Positions 10,891 to 25,400 of a stretch of DNA of 64,000 bases are shown one piece after another. This DNA comes from Mactra quadrangularis (taxonomy: Eukaryota; Mollusca; Bivalvia; Venerida; Mactridae), in the NCBI GenBank assembly GCA_025267735.1, contig CM046307.1, positions 33,161,231 through 33,225,230 on the forward strand. The letters are read 5' to 3'. Within the stretch, counting starts at the first letter, position 1. Every line of letters starts with the position of its first letter. Both the position numbers and the translations under genes were made by a program. The notes beneath the pieces are model-generated. The model saw nothing but the letters and a program-made list of their open reading frames with translations, was not told where the DNA came from and did no database searches.

Positions 10891-13428
10891 GACCTTATCA
10901 GATCTTTTGGCTGCCCTAAAATAAAGTCATACCTTCCTAGTAATGTCTGTTGTATATCATGTCGACCATTGAGAGAACAAATTTTAAGTCTCAAAATGCC
11001 TTTGCCACTGATGCACAGAAGACCAAAATTGATTCTAAGACCGAAATCCAAACTGGACCTGTGTAAAGCAGGCCAGTGAGGAAATCAAATAAACATTTGT
11101 CAGAAAAAATCAAGACAGAATATAATTCACATCAGTTTATTATAAATGAATCTTATATAAATTCATATTGTGAAAGAAAAGTGAATGACATTTTAAAGAA
11201 GAAAGAACAGTCTAACAGATGACAACAAAAAGTTCATCAAATCAAATCATGAAATCAAAAGGGAGAAAGGACATGACTGAACTATTGGAAATAAAAATTT
11301 TATGACATGAAAAGAGTGACAGGAAAGTTGGAACAGTATGAAGACAATTGTAACATGAAACAAGAATATATGACAATCACTATACTACTTATATAGAATT
11401 CAAGAGAAAGAAAGTAACACAGAAAGACAAACAATAACAGACATAATAATTATAGTATCTACTTGACTTATCTGATTAACAAATAGAAAAACAAATCTTC
11501 CAAAGATTTATAACATTGATTTTTTTAAAACATTTTGTAAGAAATGAAATATTTATTTATTACATACTTGTACCATATACAGTTTCACCAAAAAATAATC
11601 ATTCACATAAGTAACATCCTAAACTTCATAAAATTTACTTTGCTTTGTAGTTTATTTAGACTATTCAACTTGATTTTGTATGATAGAATGTTTTTGTTTT
11701 AAAGTTAAGTTAAAAGTGTATAAATCTATATCTGCTGACATATTACTTTACAAAAAATGATTCTATAATGAGAAGTTATAGTTCTATTCAAAGGCAAAAA
11801 ATGAAACAAATTTTATAAAAATAGATTATGTGCCTCAATTTTACAACACAAACATATTAAGCAAGAAGCATATTCAATTTTGATAACTTATTCATAGGTC
11901 AGGGGGCATAATCAATTACAGTAGTATTTTTAGCAAAGCTTTAACTTGCAATCATATTCAACTTGGTGAATCATAAAGCACAGACCGACATTTTTCCACT
12001 GTGATCATTAAATGTGAAAGTAATAAAGTGTTGTTCATAATGAAATATATGTTGCACAGTCTGTCAGACATAGCTTTATACACGCTGAGAATAATTGCCA
12101 TAAACTTCTCAAATACACCAATATGAATATAATGCTGATAAAAATTTGGTAAGAATGAATAATGTCATCAAAACTCATACATAACCAATATATACTGTAA
12201 TATATTTAATACAGAAAGTATCTCTTTCATAAGGTAAGAAATATGAATTAATGTACTCCAAATTATTTCTACATTAAGGAAGAACTTCTTTGTTTGATGA
12301 TAAAAAAGCTTTAAACTAAATGAAAATTGTAGCTACCAAATTCTAAAATCTATCTTGATTGTAAGAAAAACATTCCTTCAGCATATATAATCAACATTTA
12401 ATGGTTTAAATATTGTTTAAAAACAAGCTTAATTTTTTTTAAAAATATCACGGGAAGGTTGAAAAAATGAATTCAGGCATGGATTGCAATCAATAAAATG
12501 TATCCATTTTAGAACATTGCTTCATACTTAGATAATGGTTCATTAAAAAGGAACAAAAATGATATTTAAATATGAAGATAAAAATCTCAAGTGATAAGAT
12601 CATTACCAACAACATATATGTACATCTATATAATACACATTTTAAAAATAATGCATCAAAACATACAGTCATAAAGTTACACATTAGATACATTTTCACT
12701 TCTTCAAACATGTTCCTGTAATGCAAAAAAAAAAACCATACTGTTTTTATATCTTATACTAGTATGAGACAGTACCTTTCTTGCATTAGGGGGACAATAT
12801 ATTCATGTACATATACAAATGATACACACAAAATTATGTTATACTCTAGGTAATGTCTGTTCTATGTAAGGTCAATACATCCACACATCCATTGTCCTAG
12901 AAAATCAACACTAATATTATTACTAGTGTCACTACTTCACACTCTTCATCTTTCTAGTACATATACAATTAACTATTAGATTCTCACTTCAATTCAGAAA
13001 AGATGGGTTGGAAGAGCACTTTTTTTCTAATTAAATTTTGAAAAAAAAGGTTTGGGAGGGCAATTCATTTTCAACAAATAAATAAAGACAATTTTAACTT
13101 TTAATACTAATACAGACATGTACCAAAGTTTAAATCACGTGTAACCTTAGCTTTATACTTATAACACAGGAATTCTTCTGTCAGTTTGGTGCTTTTATAA
13201 GGGTAATTAAAATGTCACAAACTTTTATAATTTAGCAAATTAACAGGACAGCAACTTTCTGGAGGAAATGAAAATCTTACAGTTAACTTTCTACGGCTTG
13301 ATAACAGAAGCACTTCCCGTGGTTGGTGATCAGGTGATCTGTGACCTATTAACGTCTGAGTTTATCAGGGAGATAAAAACATGTTAAAATACATATGATG
13401 AGAAAACCACAAGTTTTACATCATATAC

Positions 13429-16400
13429 TTAAGGAGTAAAGCTTATCAATGTAGCTGTAGGTACTTCAACTGTTGGCACTACTTTACGACTTAAATCTGG
13501 TGGAGTTCCTAAGAGACTGACTCTCTGAAATAACAAAAAAACTATTATTTGACAAAACAACAAGTAAATCTGTGAGCTAATGCTCACTAGTGATACCCCC
13601 GCCAAAATCTAAAAATATGCGACAAACAGGAAGTAGATGAGCGAGGAGCATGAAATCGCTTTACACCACATGGGACTATAGGATGAAGCAATATGCAAAG
13701 TTTCAGGCTGCTGCATGGTATAGTTGCTGAGAAAACTGTGACGGAAATTTTGTAACGGACGGACGGACGCACGCACACACGCACGCACGCACGGACAAGG
13801 GTAAAACAGTATACCCCCCTCTTCTTCGAAGCGGGGGTATAATTAGATTTACAAACAAGCATTTACAAATGTACCAATATCATAGCAATACAGAAAAGTC
13901 TAAACTACAACTAAGCCAAAACAAATGAACAAAGATAATTTTTTAGATTTGAAAATCTTGAGTTTTCTTTCTAAAATGTATTAACTTAGTTGGTTTCATA
14001 CAAGGCAGCAAAGTAATAGAATCATAAAAAATGGCAACACTTAATTGACATCATCCAGGTAAGAGATTAAACTACTTTCCAATCAATTTTTAATAACCTT
14101 AACTCTAACATAACTGACCTTAAGAGCCATTCATAGAAGAAGCAGTGGTCTGGTGGTAGGACTAGCTATTAGGGATTAATAGGCCCAAGGTTCAAACCCC
14201 ACAAGAGACACTGTAAGGGGGCACCTGCTCGAAGGCAACTTCAATGACCAGGGGTTATTGTACAAAATTGTAAACTTGGCTGAACATGAGTATGGAAGAA
14301 CCCAAACAAGCACAAACTTTTTTTAACAGCAAAGTTGGAACAAGGTCATTAAATTGCTTTAGAGCAGAATATCTAAGGTCCGATTTTAATGAGATTAAAT
14401 GTCGATCTAAGGGTAACTTTAATAAAAGATATAATTTATTCTTTGGAGAAAATTTTCAACTTACCTGTGAACTGAATGATGGGGGTGGTACATTTTCATC
14501 ATTATCATCATTATTAAAATCAAATATGTCATAAGCTGGTGTGGATCTTGTAGTCCTTTTGTTTTCAACTGAAAGAGTCAAAAGTAAAACAAAAATTCAA
14601 CAACAAAAAATACAAAATCATGTTCACAAGAAGTAAGAAGACACAGTAACTCAGTTACATAGGTACCTGCAGTAACAATCTAGTACATTACATTGAATTG
14701 AAATAGTCAAAATATACAAGCAAGATCAAAGTAAATGTAACATATAGGTATGAGGTTAAAGTTAACGAAATCTATCACTCTACATGATGAAAATAAGTCA
14801 CACACTATATTATGAGATTTACTACAAACATTTATGTCAATTCAGACAAACAGAAAATCAAAACATTGTAAAAGATAAAGGTGATTTTGATTAATTGAAA
14901 TGTAAAGAAAACAAAAGTTTACATTATTTAATGATTAATACTGAATCAAATAAAATTTCCATTATATATGAAAAGTCAGCAAATGGTAGTAATCTTATAA
15001 AACTGATCCCCAGATCAAATGATGTATATGTAGTTAAGTACTTGAAACTACCCATTGTGTGTAGCAGTTGGATTGTACTTGCCTAATGATTGATGGGTAT
15101 TTCAAGAAACATTGACGTTCAATATTTACTTATTTAGGCCCACAAACTATAGGGTGAGGGTACAATAAAATTAAAAATATATCTATTTATAGTTCTTATT
15201 TGGAACTTGAATGTCTTGCAGAAAATTTGTTTGTACCAGATGTATCCAAGCAGAACTAAGTTATTTTACACATTGCTAAAAAGTATGCAACACAGATTGA
15301 ATCCTAATGTTATGTGTACACAAAATTGTGTTTCAACTTTTTTCTGCATGGGTTCATCCAGCAATGTTTTTCAGCTGAAAAACTTATCATCTTGAGTTCC
15401 AAATCAAGTTTATTGTATCAAGCTCACCTAATGAACTCCTGTTATATGGAGTATTAGGAAGTGCACATCGTGGTTTAGCAACAGATTTAGGTGATACAAA
15501 CTGTACACTCCTCTTTCTAGATCTACTTCTTTCTGTTGATTTACAGCCCTTTAAACAAGACTGACGTCTCATAACTCGTACTGGTGTCTCAACTGTCATA
15601 AAAATAAATCAATTGTCAAGTAAGTTTTTCTCCCAGTAGATCTCATTAAAATCAGACTACATAATGTCCCATTACATTTACACTACAGTATTGTTAAATT
15701 TAAAGTTTGATTCTTTTGTCAGTGACACATACATTAACTCCATTGATTTAAATACTCACAACAGGCAGTCAGTGGAGTTAATGAATGCGCAACAGATTGA
15801 ATCATTGCAGCAATATTTTAATGCTTTAGCAAGGTTTTAGAATCTGACATCAGATATAAGAATACAGTGTTAACTGAACATTTTAGAACATATATTGACT
15901 AATAGACCTTAGAACTATGAGGGGGATAAATATGAATTGGAGAAAACTTACTTGACTATCAAGGCTAAAAAGCTTGAATATGGTAAATCCCAATTTAAAC
16001 TAATTGATAACAATTAAGAAAACCTAATAGCAGTACTTCAGAAACATCATCCATTAGGACAACAAAATATTTTGCACATAAAATAAATCAAAACAGTCCA
16101 CGGACAGTGTGCTCGACTATTTCAGGTATTAGTATTTGACCTTCATTCCTAACCCCGTTGACATGTGTGAAGTTTCAAGTAAATCCCTTCAGTAGGTTAA
16201 AAAATAAAATGTTGCACCAAAAATTTTAACCAAAGTAATTCTAAGTATTAGAGGGCCATAATCCAGTCAAAATTCTTGCTAGAGTTATGCAACTTTGTAT
16301 TTGGTGTCAATAAGTAGTAGACATGTGTGAGGTTTCAAGTGAATCCCTCCAGTAGTTGCAAAGATAAAATGTTGCACCTAAAAACTTAACCAAGAAATTT

Positions 16401-19400
16401 CTTAGTATAAAAAGGCCATAATTCAGTCCAAATTAATTCAAGAGTTATGTAACTTAGTATTTGACCTCCAATGGTAACCCCGTAGACATGTGTGAAGTTT
16501 CAAGTGAATCCCTTCAGTAGTTGCAAAGAAAAAATGTTGCACCTAAAAACTTAACCAAGAAATTTTTTTTTAAGTATATAACGGCCATAATTCAGTCCAA
16601 ATTCATCCTAGAGTTATGAAACTTGATATTTGAACTCCAATGGTAACCCCTTAAACACAAATAAAGTTTTAAGTGAATCCCTCCAGTACTTGCAAAGATA
16701 TAAAAGATACAACAAGTAAATCTGTGAGCTAATGCTCACTAGTGATACCCCCGCCAAAATCTAAAAATATGCGACAAACAGGAAGTAGATGAGCGAGGAG
16801 CATGAAATCGCTTTACACCACATGGGACTATAGGATGAAGCAATATGCAAAGTTTCAGGCTGCTGCATGGTATAGTTGCTGAGAAAACTGACGGAAATTT
16901 TGTAACGGACGGACGCACACACGCACGGACAAGGGTAAAACAGTATACCCCCCTCTTCTTCGAAGCGGGGGTATAAAAATGTTGCACCTAAAAACTTAAC
17001 CAAGAAGTGTTAGCAGACACACAGCTGAGTAGGATAGCCCCACTATTCTCTGAATAGTCGAGCTAAAAATGAAAACATGAAATAATCTAACAGGGTTGCC
17101 AACAGTTTTGAAATCAGAAAAAATGTGCCTTTTGGCTCACAATTACTACATGAATTTACATATAGTTCATCATTCAATATAAGTTGTAAACTATAATTGC
17201 AAGTGATTATGGGAGGTTATATTCTGCTTATAAGCTGAAGATTGCATTATTTCCTTATATAACAGGCCCAAATCTGAATTTAATCTTTTGACTTTTCTTT
17301 CCACTATTAATTTGATGGGAATAGAATTTCCCAAAATGTACGATTTAAAGCAATTGGCAACTCAGATTAAAATAATCAAATTTTAAATAAAACAAGTAAA
17401 TCTGTGAGCTAATGCTCACTAGTGATACCCCCGCCAAAATCTAAAAATATGCGACAAACAGGAAGTAGATGAGCAAGGAGCATGAAATCGCTTTACACCA
17501 CATGGGACTATCAGATGAAGCAATATGCAAAGTATTAGGCTGCTGCATGTTATAGTTGCTGAGAAAACTGAGACGGAAATTTTGTAACGGACGGACGGAC
17601 CCACACACGGACAAGGGTAAAACAGTATACCCCCCTCTTCTTCGAAGCGGGGGTATAATAAAATCTAATAAAATTGAAGTTAACTAAAATCAATGAAAAC
17701 CTACTTTTATCATTGGAAGTATCAAGAATACTTGGTTGTAAATATTTGGAGAATGATTCATTAGAGACATTACAATCATCGTCATTTTCATCAGCAACAT
17801 CTGAACTGTTGGATGGTTGTAACAATCTATCAAAATCATCACTTGATACTTCAGGTTTTGGTGAATCTGAGACAGTCTCCGTCATACCTAAAGATTGTCT
17901 TGAACGTAAACTTCTCCTGTAAAATATAAGTAGTTTACAAGGTTAAAGTGATGTTCAGTGTGCTTCCATATACATACACCATATAGTACCATAACCCCTG
18001 ATCATTGTAATCACCTTCAGGCAGCCATCCCTCATAGTACCAATTTACAACTGAATGGAGTGGAACAGTAGCAGGTTAATTTCTTGCTCATGGAAAATGG
18101 CAGTACCCCTGGTGGGGATCAAACCCAGGACCAATTCTTATATAAATTATAAGTAGTGTGACTTTTCAGTTTAGACCAAGGCTCCACATTAATATCAAAA
18201 TACATTGCCTGTTTGGACAAGCAGCTATGTATTTTACTTGCCCTAACTTACTTTTTGTAAACAATACCAAGTTGCCAAGAGGTAGTCAGGGGCAATCTGT
18301 CAACACTTAAAGTCAAGTCCTACAGACAACAAAAACATTAACTTGGTAAAAATTTCTTCATGTGGAAACAACTTTTTCAACAAAAACAAAGATTTGTTAA
18401 TTTTTTCGTCTGTACATGTATACCTTTTTGGATTTTCTTTAGCTCTCTTAGAACTTGGTAATGAAGATTCACTTTCTTCAATTTCATCTACTAGTCGTTT
18501 AGGTATAGGAGTTTTTCTGGTACATTCTCTGGTTGGACGAGGTAAAGGTGTTATGTCCTGTAACAGGGGACTGGGCACAGCTGGGAGATAACTCTTCCTT
18601 GTAGGTGTTTTCATGACCAGTTCGGATGAACCAAGTACATCTTTAAGCACTGTTTTCTTCATATTACCATCTTTGTTTGTTGATGATGGTGACTTGGGTT
18701 TATTAGGAGTACCAGCTTTAAAATGAGAAAATCAGTTAATCAAAAGAATAACAGTTGAGATTATGCTCTAATCTATTTATAATTTTGAACATTAAATAAT
18801 AATTTGCTACATGGTATTTCCTGTAAAATCAATTAAAGGATTAACTTATCATATGTATAGTACAATTACTTAGTCTCAAACAAAGATATGTTCACTTGAT
18901 ATGGCCAAGTGGTCACAAAGTTGGACTGGTAATTGTTAGATAGCCAGCTCAACAATCTCTTGAACTTAATAAAAACTGACCCTGTTGTTTCCTTGAGCAA
19001 GAAACTTTATTCTACAAGCTCAGGGACCATAAAGTGAATATGATTACTCCAAGCTAAAGGAACTTGTTTCAAGATCAAGTTAAAATAAACTAGTATAGTA
19101 TAGTAAAGGATATTAAGTTCCATCTTTGTTAAAAAAGAACACATCTATATTTTATTTCACATTATTTTACCTTTATATGCATAAAGCCCTCTACTTCATC
19201 AAGTCTTTATATCAGTACAGTGTCTGTAGTTAAGGAGTGTTCCTCCCCTAGTCAGCTTCAGTCATATACAATCCTTGGTTTCATTGATAAGTCCATATTA
19301 AGGCATATTTGAATATCTTTCTTTTTTTTTCTTTTTTTGTTGGATTTAACATCCAAGCAACACATTGTATTGGCCATATCAAACTCAAGACCCTTCAATC

Positions 19401-22400
19401 AAGACTTGTGTGCTACCTACTGAGCCAACAGGGTGGTTGATACAGGGTTCCCACTCTTTTCTAAGAAAAAAATTCAAGGACTTTTCAAGGACTTTTCAAG
19501 GAAACTTTCGCAAATTTCAAGGACTGTTCTGGATTAACGCCTATTACTTATTTCAATAATTTACATCAAGCTCCATGGTCAAGTGGTTAAGATTGCTAAT
19601 ACTTCAAATTACTTTTACAAATGCTTGTGCTTCCCAAGAACAACAGATAGATGAATATAAAGGTTGCATAACAAATATATAGCATAGTGAAAATTACATA
19701 ACAGTCAAAAGTTGGAGTCTCATATTTTCTGCATGAGATTTTATACAACATTAATATATATAACAACATTTACATTATAGTTTTTGTCACATTTGACAAA
19801 CAGACCCATGTATAAAAAGCACATTCAGTATGGCAATGCCTTTGTTGTAACTTAAATTTTGTAAAATTCACAGAAAGTCCTGATTTTGTATCAAATAGTA
19901 AACTAAAAATATCTAATTTTCATTTCAATTGACCAGATCTTCTGGTTTAGCATGTTTGCTTGCTGGTATATGTTCATCAACAGAGATTAAAAGGGCCATT
20001 TTAAAAATATGTTATAAATGTCCTAAATTTTGACCTTTCTTTGTTTAAACATTTTCTTTAAAACTACAGTCAGCTATAAACATCATACCTATAGTTAAAT
20101 TATGCTTTTCATGTAGCAATAGATGCTATCTATTGTTTTTAGAGACTAAAACACGATTTTAACAGATAGATTATGTGACGAATATTTTTTGAATTTTTCA
20201 CATTTTTCACTGACGTTTATTCTTGGAATCAAAAAAATGAGGGAATTTCCCCTTACTTATTGCTACATTAAGAAAATCTAAAAATCAAAATGATAAAACA
20301 TTAATTACAACGTAATTTGAACGATGTTTCACTTTATTGGCGATAGCGTCGGTCGCGAAAAATTTCAAATGTATGACAGTATGAAATAAAAAACTTAATT
20401 CGTTGTAAAATGATTAGTATTAATGATTATTTTGATATGGAATTTAACGATTATTATTATCATTTAATCAGAGTTTATTATTGTTGTCAATTTTAATTGT
20501 CTTTATAAAAACATTTGCAAACTGGCTATTACGTCTATTTAAACTGCGTCACAACATGCTCATAATTAAATACAATTATCAATTTAACGGCAAGCATCCA
20601 AAAGCTTATCTACTTTAATCAATGCAATATCACAGTTTGTCAAATGTTTGTTAATTGCAACAGTTTGATTACGTAAACAATCTTATCGGGCCGACATGTA
20701 GCACTATTGATTTTTTTAGCGGACGCCGATTGGTCTTAATAGGCGACAAAATACACAGAGGTGATCGATAAACAAAGAACTTAAGCATATGCGAACGTAG
20801 TCACGCGTGTAAACATAACTTGGCGACTCCTTTGTCGAGTTTATGACATCCTTGCGCATACTTTTGTCGGCGAATTAATCTCCCAGCGTGTGACCGACAA
20901 TTAAGTTTAATCGATATGTAATTAGCATATAATCGCCGTGGGCGGTCTTATTTTTCACAACACATATCTGGATTAACAATCGACGATCAATTAGGGAATT
21001 TAATTTTAGTATACTATGAAAATTTGTTTAACTCTTTTTCGCCGATTTCAAACTTTTTTGTCATACAGTCTAAGAACTTTTAATGCGATTTTTGCCGTTT
21101 TAGTGCGAGAAATCGCGTCCTATGAATATTCCTGGAACGGTTCACATACGAACTCGGCCTGGTATGATTTCGTACCAAAGTATGGGACGAATTATCGGCG
21201 AAAAATGTAAAAATGTCTTGAGAAAAAACGCCGTCTAACTATCTAACGATCTAACTGCGGTCCGGTGCTTTCGCAACCCCTGCGACAAAAAACTCAGGGG
21301 TGATAGATAAACACAGGAGTTACTTGTTATCGGCTTTTGAAGCGTGTTTACTAAGTGCAAACCCCGCGTAGCGCGCATCGCTGATTGGTCGATTACATCA
21401 AATAGGCGGACGTAACATACACTCTACTTGTTGTCGATCCGAGATCTTGATTCAACTATGACTCTTGAAGGCAAAATACCCACGAGTCAAATTGACGCAC
21501 GGACGATTTTGATCGAGGATATTTTGGAATTCCCGCGCGTCAAAACCCGAGGTCTCGGGACTAATTCAAGCCCTGACTGGTACGTGCAAAAATCCCGACT
21601 TTTTCCCGGTTTTCCACCGTTTTTTCGAAATTCAAGGACTTTTCCAGGCCTGGAAAAGCAATTTTGAAATTCAAGGACTTTTCCCGTTTTCAAGGAAGCG
21701 TGGGAACCCTGTTGATAACACTATTAGGTCATGTTCTATTTGTTAAGTAAAATATGTTGACATTATGATAGACTGAATCCTACCTGCACAATGAGGTTTG
21801 GGTGATCTAACAGGAGAGGATACAGTAAAGAATCCTGGTATCTCAAATACTTTTTCTTCAACTTTCTTCTCTGGAGTGCTAGCTGGGTCTGTTTTTTGTT
21901 TCATCATTTGCGCCCTAAAAGCTGCAAACTTAGATTTTACAACTGGCTTGGTTACTGCTGGTTTCGCCTTTTTCTGAAATAAAATTTTAATTTATAAATT
22001 TTCAGGACTATAAAAACATCAATGACACTTGGGCAACATATTAGATATACTATAACCACATGTGTGGAAGTTCAAAATGTTAAAATCCTGCAATAATTTC
22101 ATCAGCTTCTATGTAGATAAAAAACCCTCTCTTTATTTCCCCAATCCCTGAGCTTCAAGAACAGTTAAGGAAACTTTCACCTAAGCAATCACAAAGTGGC
22201 ACTATTATATCTGTTTAAAGTATCAAAAATGAAAACTCAACTTTTACCAGTATGCCAGCTTAAATTCCAGCCCAGTTAACGACTTCACAATTGGATTGGG
22301 TGCTTAAAATTGAGGTTTGCTACTCAGATGGAAAAGTTTTAGGTTGAATGCCAATGGTTAAAAATAAATCAAACTAAAATATGATATTTTACCTTGACCT

Positions 22401-25400
22401 TTTTCACAACAGGTTTTACAGTGTTGTCAATCCAGTTATTTTCTTGTAGTGTCTTCAATTCAGCAAATTTATTATCACAATCCTCAACCTGGTCAAAAAC
22501 AAATGGGATAAATACACAAACAGTTCTTAGTGAATGGAAGTAGAAAATTTGAAAATACTGAAACCGAAATACTAAAATTACTTAAGAGTAGTTCATGCTT
22601 TAATTACTATAAACAGTATAAATACTGAAAACATTCACCCATGAAAACTCTTACATAGAAACTTCAATGGTTTTATTATGGCGATCAAATATTCAAATCT
22701 TTGAGTCTCCTTGCCAGAATTTAACAAGACACGATTGTCGAAGACAAATTTTCTAAAAGCAAGAGTCCTATGGGACCAAAAATGACTTTCAATAGCTAGC
22801 TAACAAGGCTTGTAACAATGAGCAGACTAACTCACAAGCAGATTACAGGAGGTGATACTAGTCAAATATGGTTTAAAATAAGACATAAATGATCCAATTT
22901 ATTTAATTTCGTTACTGTTATAATACAAGCAAGTGGATAATTTAGGGAGCCTAGATATTTTACTGAGAGACAATACTGTGTTTTCTCCAGAGGGCATTTT
23001 AGACACACTTATTGTCAGCTTTAACATGCTGAAACATGAACCTTTCGTGATGCAGTCAACAAATAGCTGTTATTTGGTAGAAGCAGTTGTCTGATCCACA
23101 TTTTCATCACTGGATTATACTAGCCTTTTTCATCAAGTCAAACCAGCATTTGTGAGAGCTAATTCCATAACCTAGTACAGTGTCTAAGTGATGCCGATTG
23201 GATGAACATTGTCATATTTCGTGATATCTGCTCTGGAACAGCAATGTTCAACCATGTTTTTTACACAAGTGTCAAGAAATCATTCTTGATCTTGGTCATG
23301 TGTGACCCCTAAAATTTTGACCCTGGAGAAAACACTGTGAAGTACTAGAGATAATCAAACTTAGGGCTGATTTAAAACTATACAAAAAATATCTGACAAG
23401 GGTGAAACTGTGAAGGTTGAAAGTTTTGAACTTTACCTGAAAAAAGACCATTTCCCAGAAACCATCAAGATCTGTGCATGTTGTCTCTTTCTCTCCTGTC
23501 TTGAATTCACAGTTATCAACTAAACCAGAAAACTGCTTAAATCTTTGAGCTATAAGTAGCTGGGCTTTACCAACAGCAGCACGTATCTGTCCATGAACTA
23601 GAATAAATCAGAAATTTTGTGGTTTTAGTTGGTTTAATTACTTGTGTATCACACAGTCAAAGCTTGTACGATCTCTTAGACTCAGATTATAGCCTTTATG
23701 GTCCAGTGGTGAGGGTTGCTGGCTTCAAATCACTCCTTGATAGAGGGTCATAGCTTAACATCTAGAACAAGAAAATAAGGTTTTCTATGAAAAGTGTGCA
23801 GTTGCATATAGAACGTAAGAGACTGGTACTTGTGAATGATGGTTAAATGTACTTTCAATCTAATGAAACTGAGAGTGATAAAAAGGGGGAAATAAACAAA
23901 ATTTCTCAATTTTAAAGGAAAAGTCTACATACCATCATCAGTAAGTTGTGAAGTTTCATTGATTTCAGTCCAGTGATCACAGATGACTGTTAACCTCTTT
24001 GTCTCAGTACGTAAAAGTTCACGAAAATAAGGTACATCATGGACTCCTTCTGTAATAGAAAATGTACATCTAAAGTACTCTGAAATTACACCTCAAGACC
24101 AATTTGTTTCAAAGCAGAGCCCATTCATTAACTAGTTCAAAAAGTTGAAGTAATTTTCACTGGTCCAAAACAATTTTCAGTGGTATTAAAACCGTATTGT
24201 GTTTTGGACTAGAGGGTTAGAAGGCAAAGAATGCATACACCCATATTTTTTCTAAGACATTGGCAAGTCAAGGTTTATAAGTCCAGTGCCTTCTCAACAT
24301 GTGGGCATACATACATCAGTAAATCTGCACAAGTTATATATAATGTATGAAGACAAGAAATGTACAGTGGAAACCACATTAAAGCAGACTTTCATCCAGA
24401 TCTGACCATAAATTACAGAGATTACTCAGGGAAATAATCCATAATAAAGCCAGGTAGAGATGTGGTTACTTTCTAATTCTGTTCATTACATGGTTTGTTA
24501 TCATTGAATGAAGTTTCATAAAGATCTGACAATAAATGGCAGAAATATATGGTAAAGAAAAAAACTTAAACACAATTGTTAACGACACTGGACAACCACT
24601 CTCCCAACCGAGTTTTGTCAAACTATAGGAGTTAACGAAAAAATTCAGCTATTAGAAGTAAAAAAAACATAACATTAAGACACAAACCATCTTTACTTGT
24701 ATCAGTATTTTCTTTATTTTCATCTGAATCAGTTTTTATTTCAACATCTTTTACATCCTGTGAATTCTGTCCATCATTTTGTTCATTACTTTCTGTGACT
24801 GTATTCTTATCATCTTCATTTGCTTCGCAATCAATTACTGCACACATGTTTAGAACAGGGACATTCTCATGTGAATCTTCAGTAGTATTTGATTCTGGTT
24901 TAGTGTTTTCTTTCTCATTGTTCATTTCATCTAAATCAACATCATCAAAGTTAAGAGTAGGAAGAGATGTGTTACCTATATTTACATAAAAAGAAAATAA
25001 GAATTGACATGTCAGACAAATATAATTTTCCTTCAGTATTGAAGGCAATAATTAACAGTCTCTATAATTAATAATAAAATTTCATAAGGGCAATCAGGGC
25101 TGGCGAAATCTTAAATTACTTGTCTGTATGACCAAATAATATAGAATAAAATTTTTGAAAAATCCAGTAGTCATTATTTGCCTTGGACAACACAGACAAT
25201 TGATTTTGCCAGCCCTGTGCTGATGAAAGTTTGTAGTTAAGACTGTGAAAATATTTTATTTGGCAAAATAATTATTCATATAAGAATCATTTGGATTCAT
25301 TTCAAAAGGTAAAATTTAGAGAAAAACAATTTACTACACACTTTGTACACCAACTTAACAGTACAAACATTTTAAAACTTCGAAGTATATGTGACACAAT

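Larger units (their letters stand above)
7536..13428. other. Region between Jun and the HURP-like gene
   Basis: No firm gene. A local duplication covers 8765-8835 and 8873-8953 (shared blocks AAAATTTAAAATCA and GAATTCAT.GGTTCCAAG). A less AT-rich patch at 9100-9740 contains a 138-codon open frame, listed separately. At 10704-10890 is a diverged copy of a repeat also found at 15225-15400. The part nearest 13428 is the 3' UTR side of the HURP-like gene; its end is unclear because TTTATT (AATAAA on the minus strand) occurs many times. Confidence 0.4.

Noticed and set aside
13741..13800. ACGGACGG/ACGCACGC tract as a possible CRISPR-like or microsatellite locus
   Set aside because: It is the variable inner tract of family M; units are 4 bp and there are no spacers.
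14130..14275. Possible tRNA gene because of GGTTCAAACCCC
   Set aside because: No cloverleaf can be drawn with paired acceptor and anticodon arms, and the segment recurs as a dispersed repeat, so it is a SINE.
16739..17003. Overlapping short frames with CFTLVRACVR and PCSSLKLCILLHPIV peptides, also at 13587 and 17419
   Set aside because: Translations of the family M repeat; identical peptides recur at every copy.
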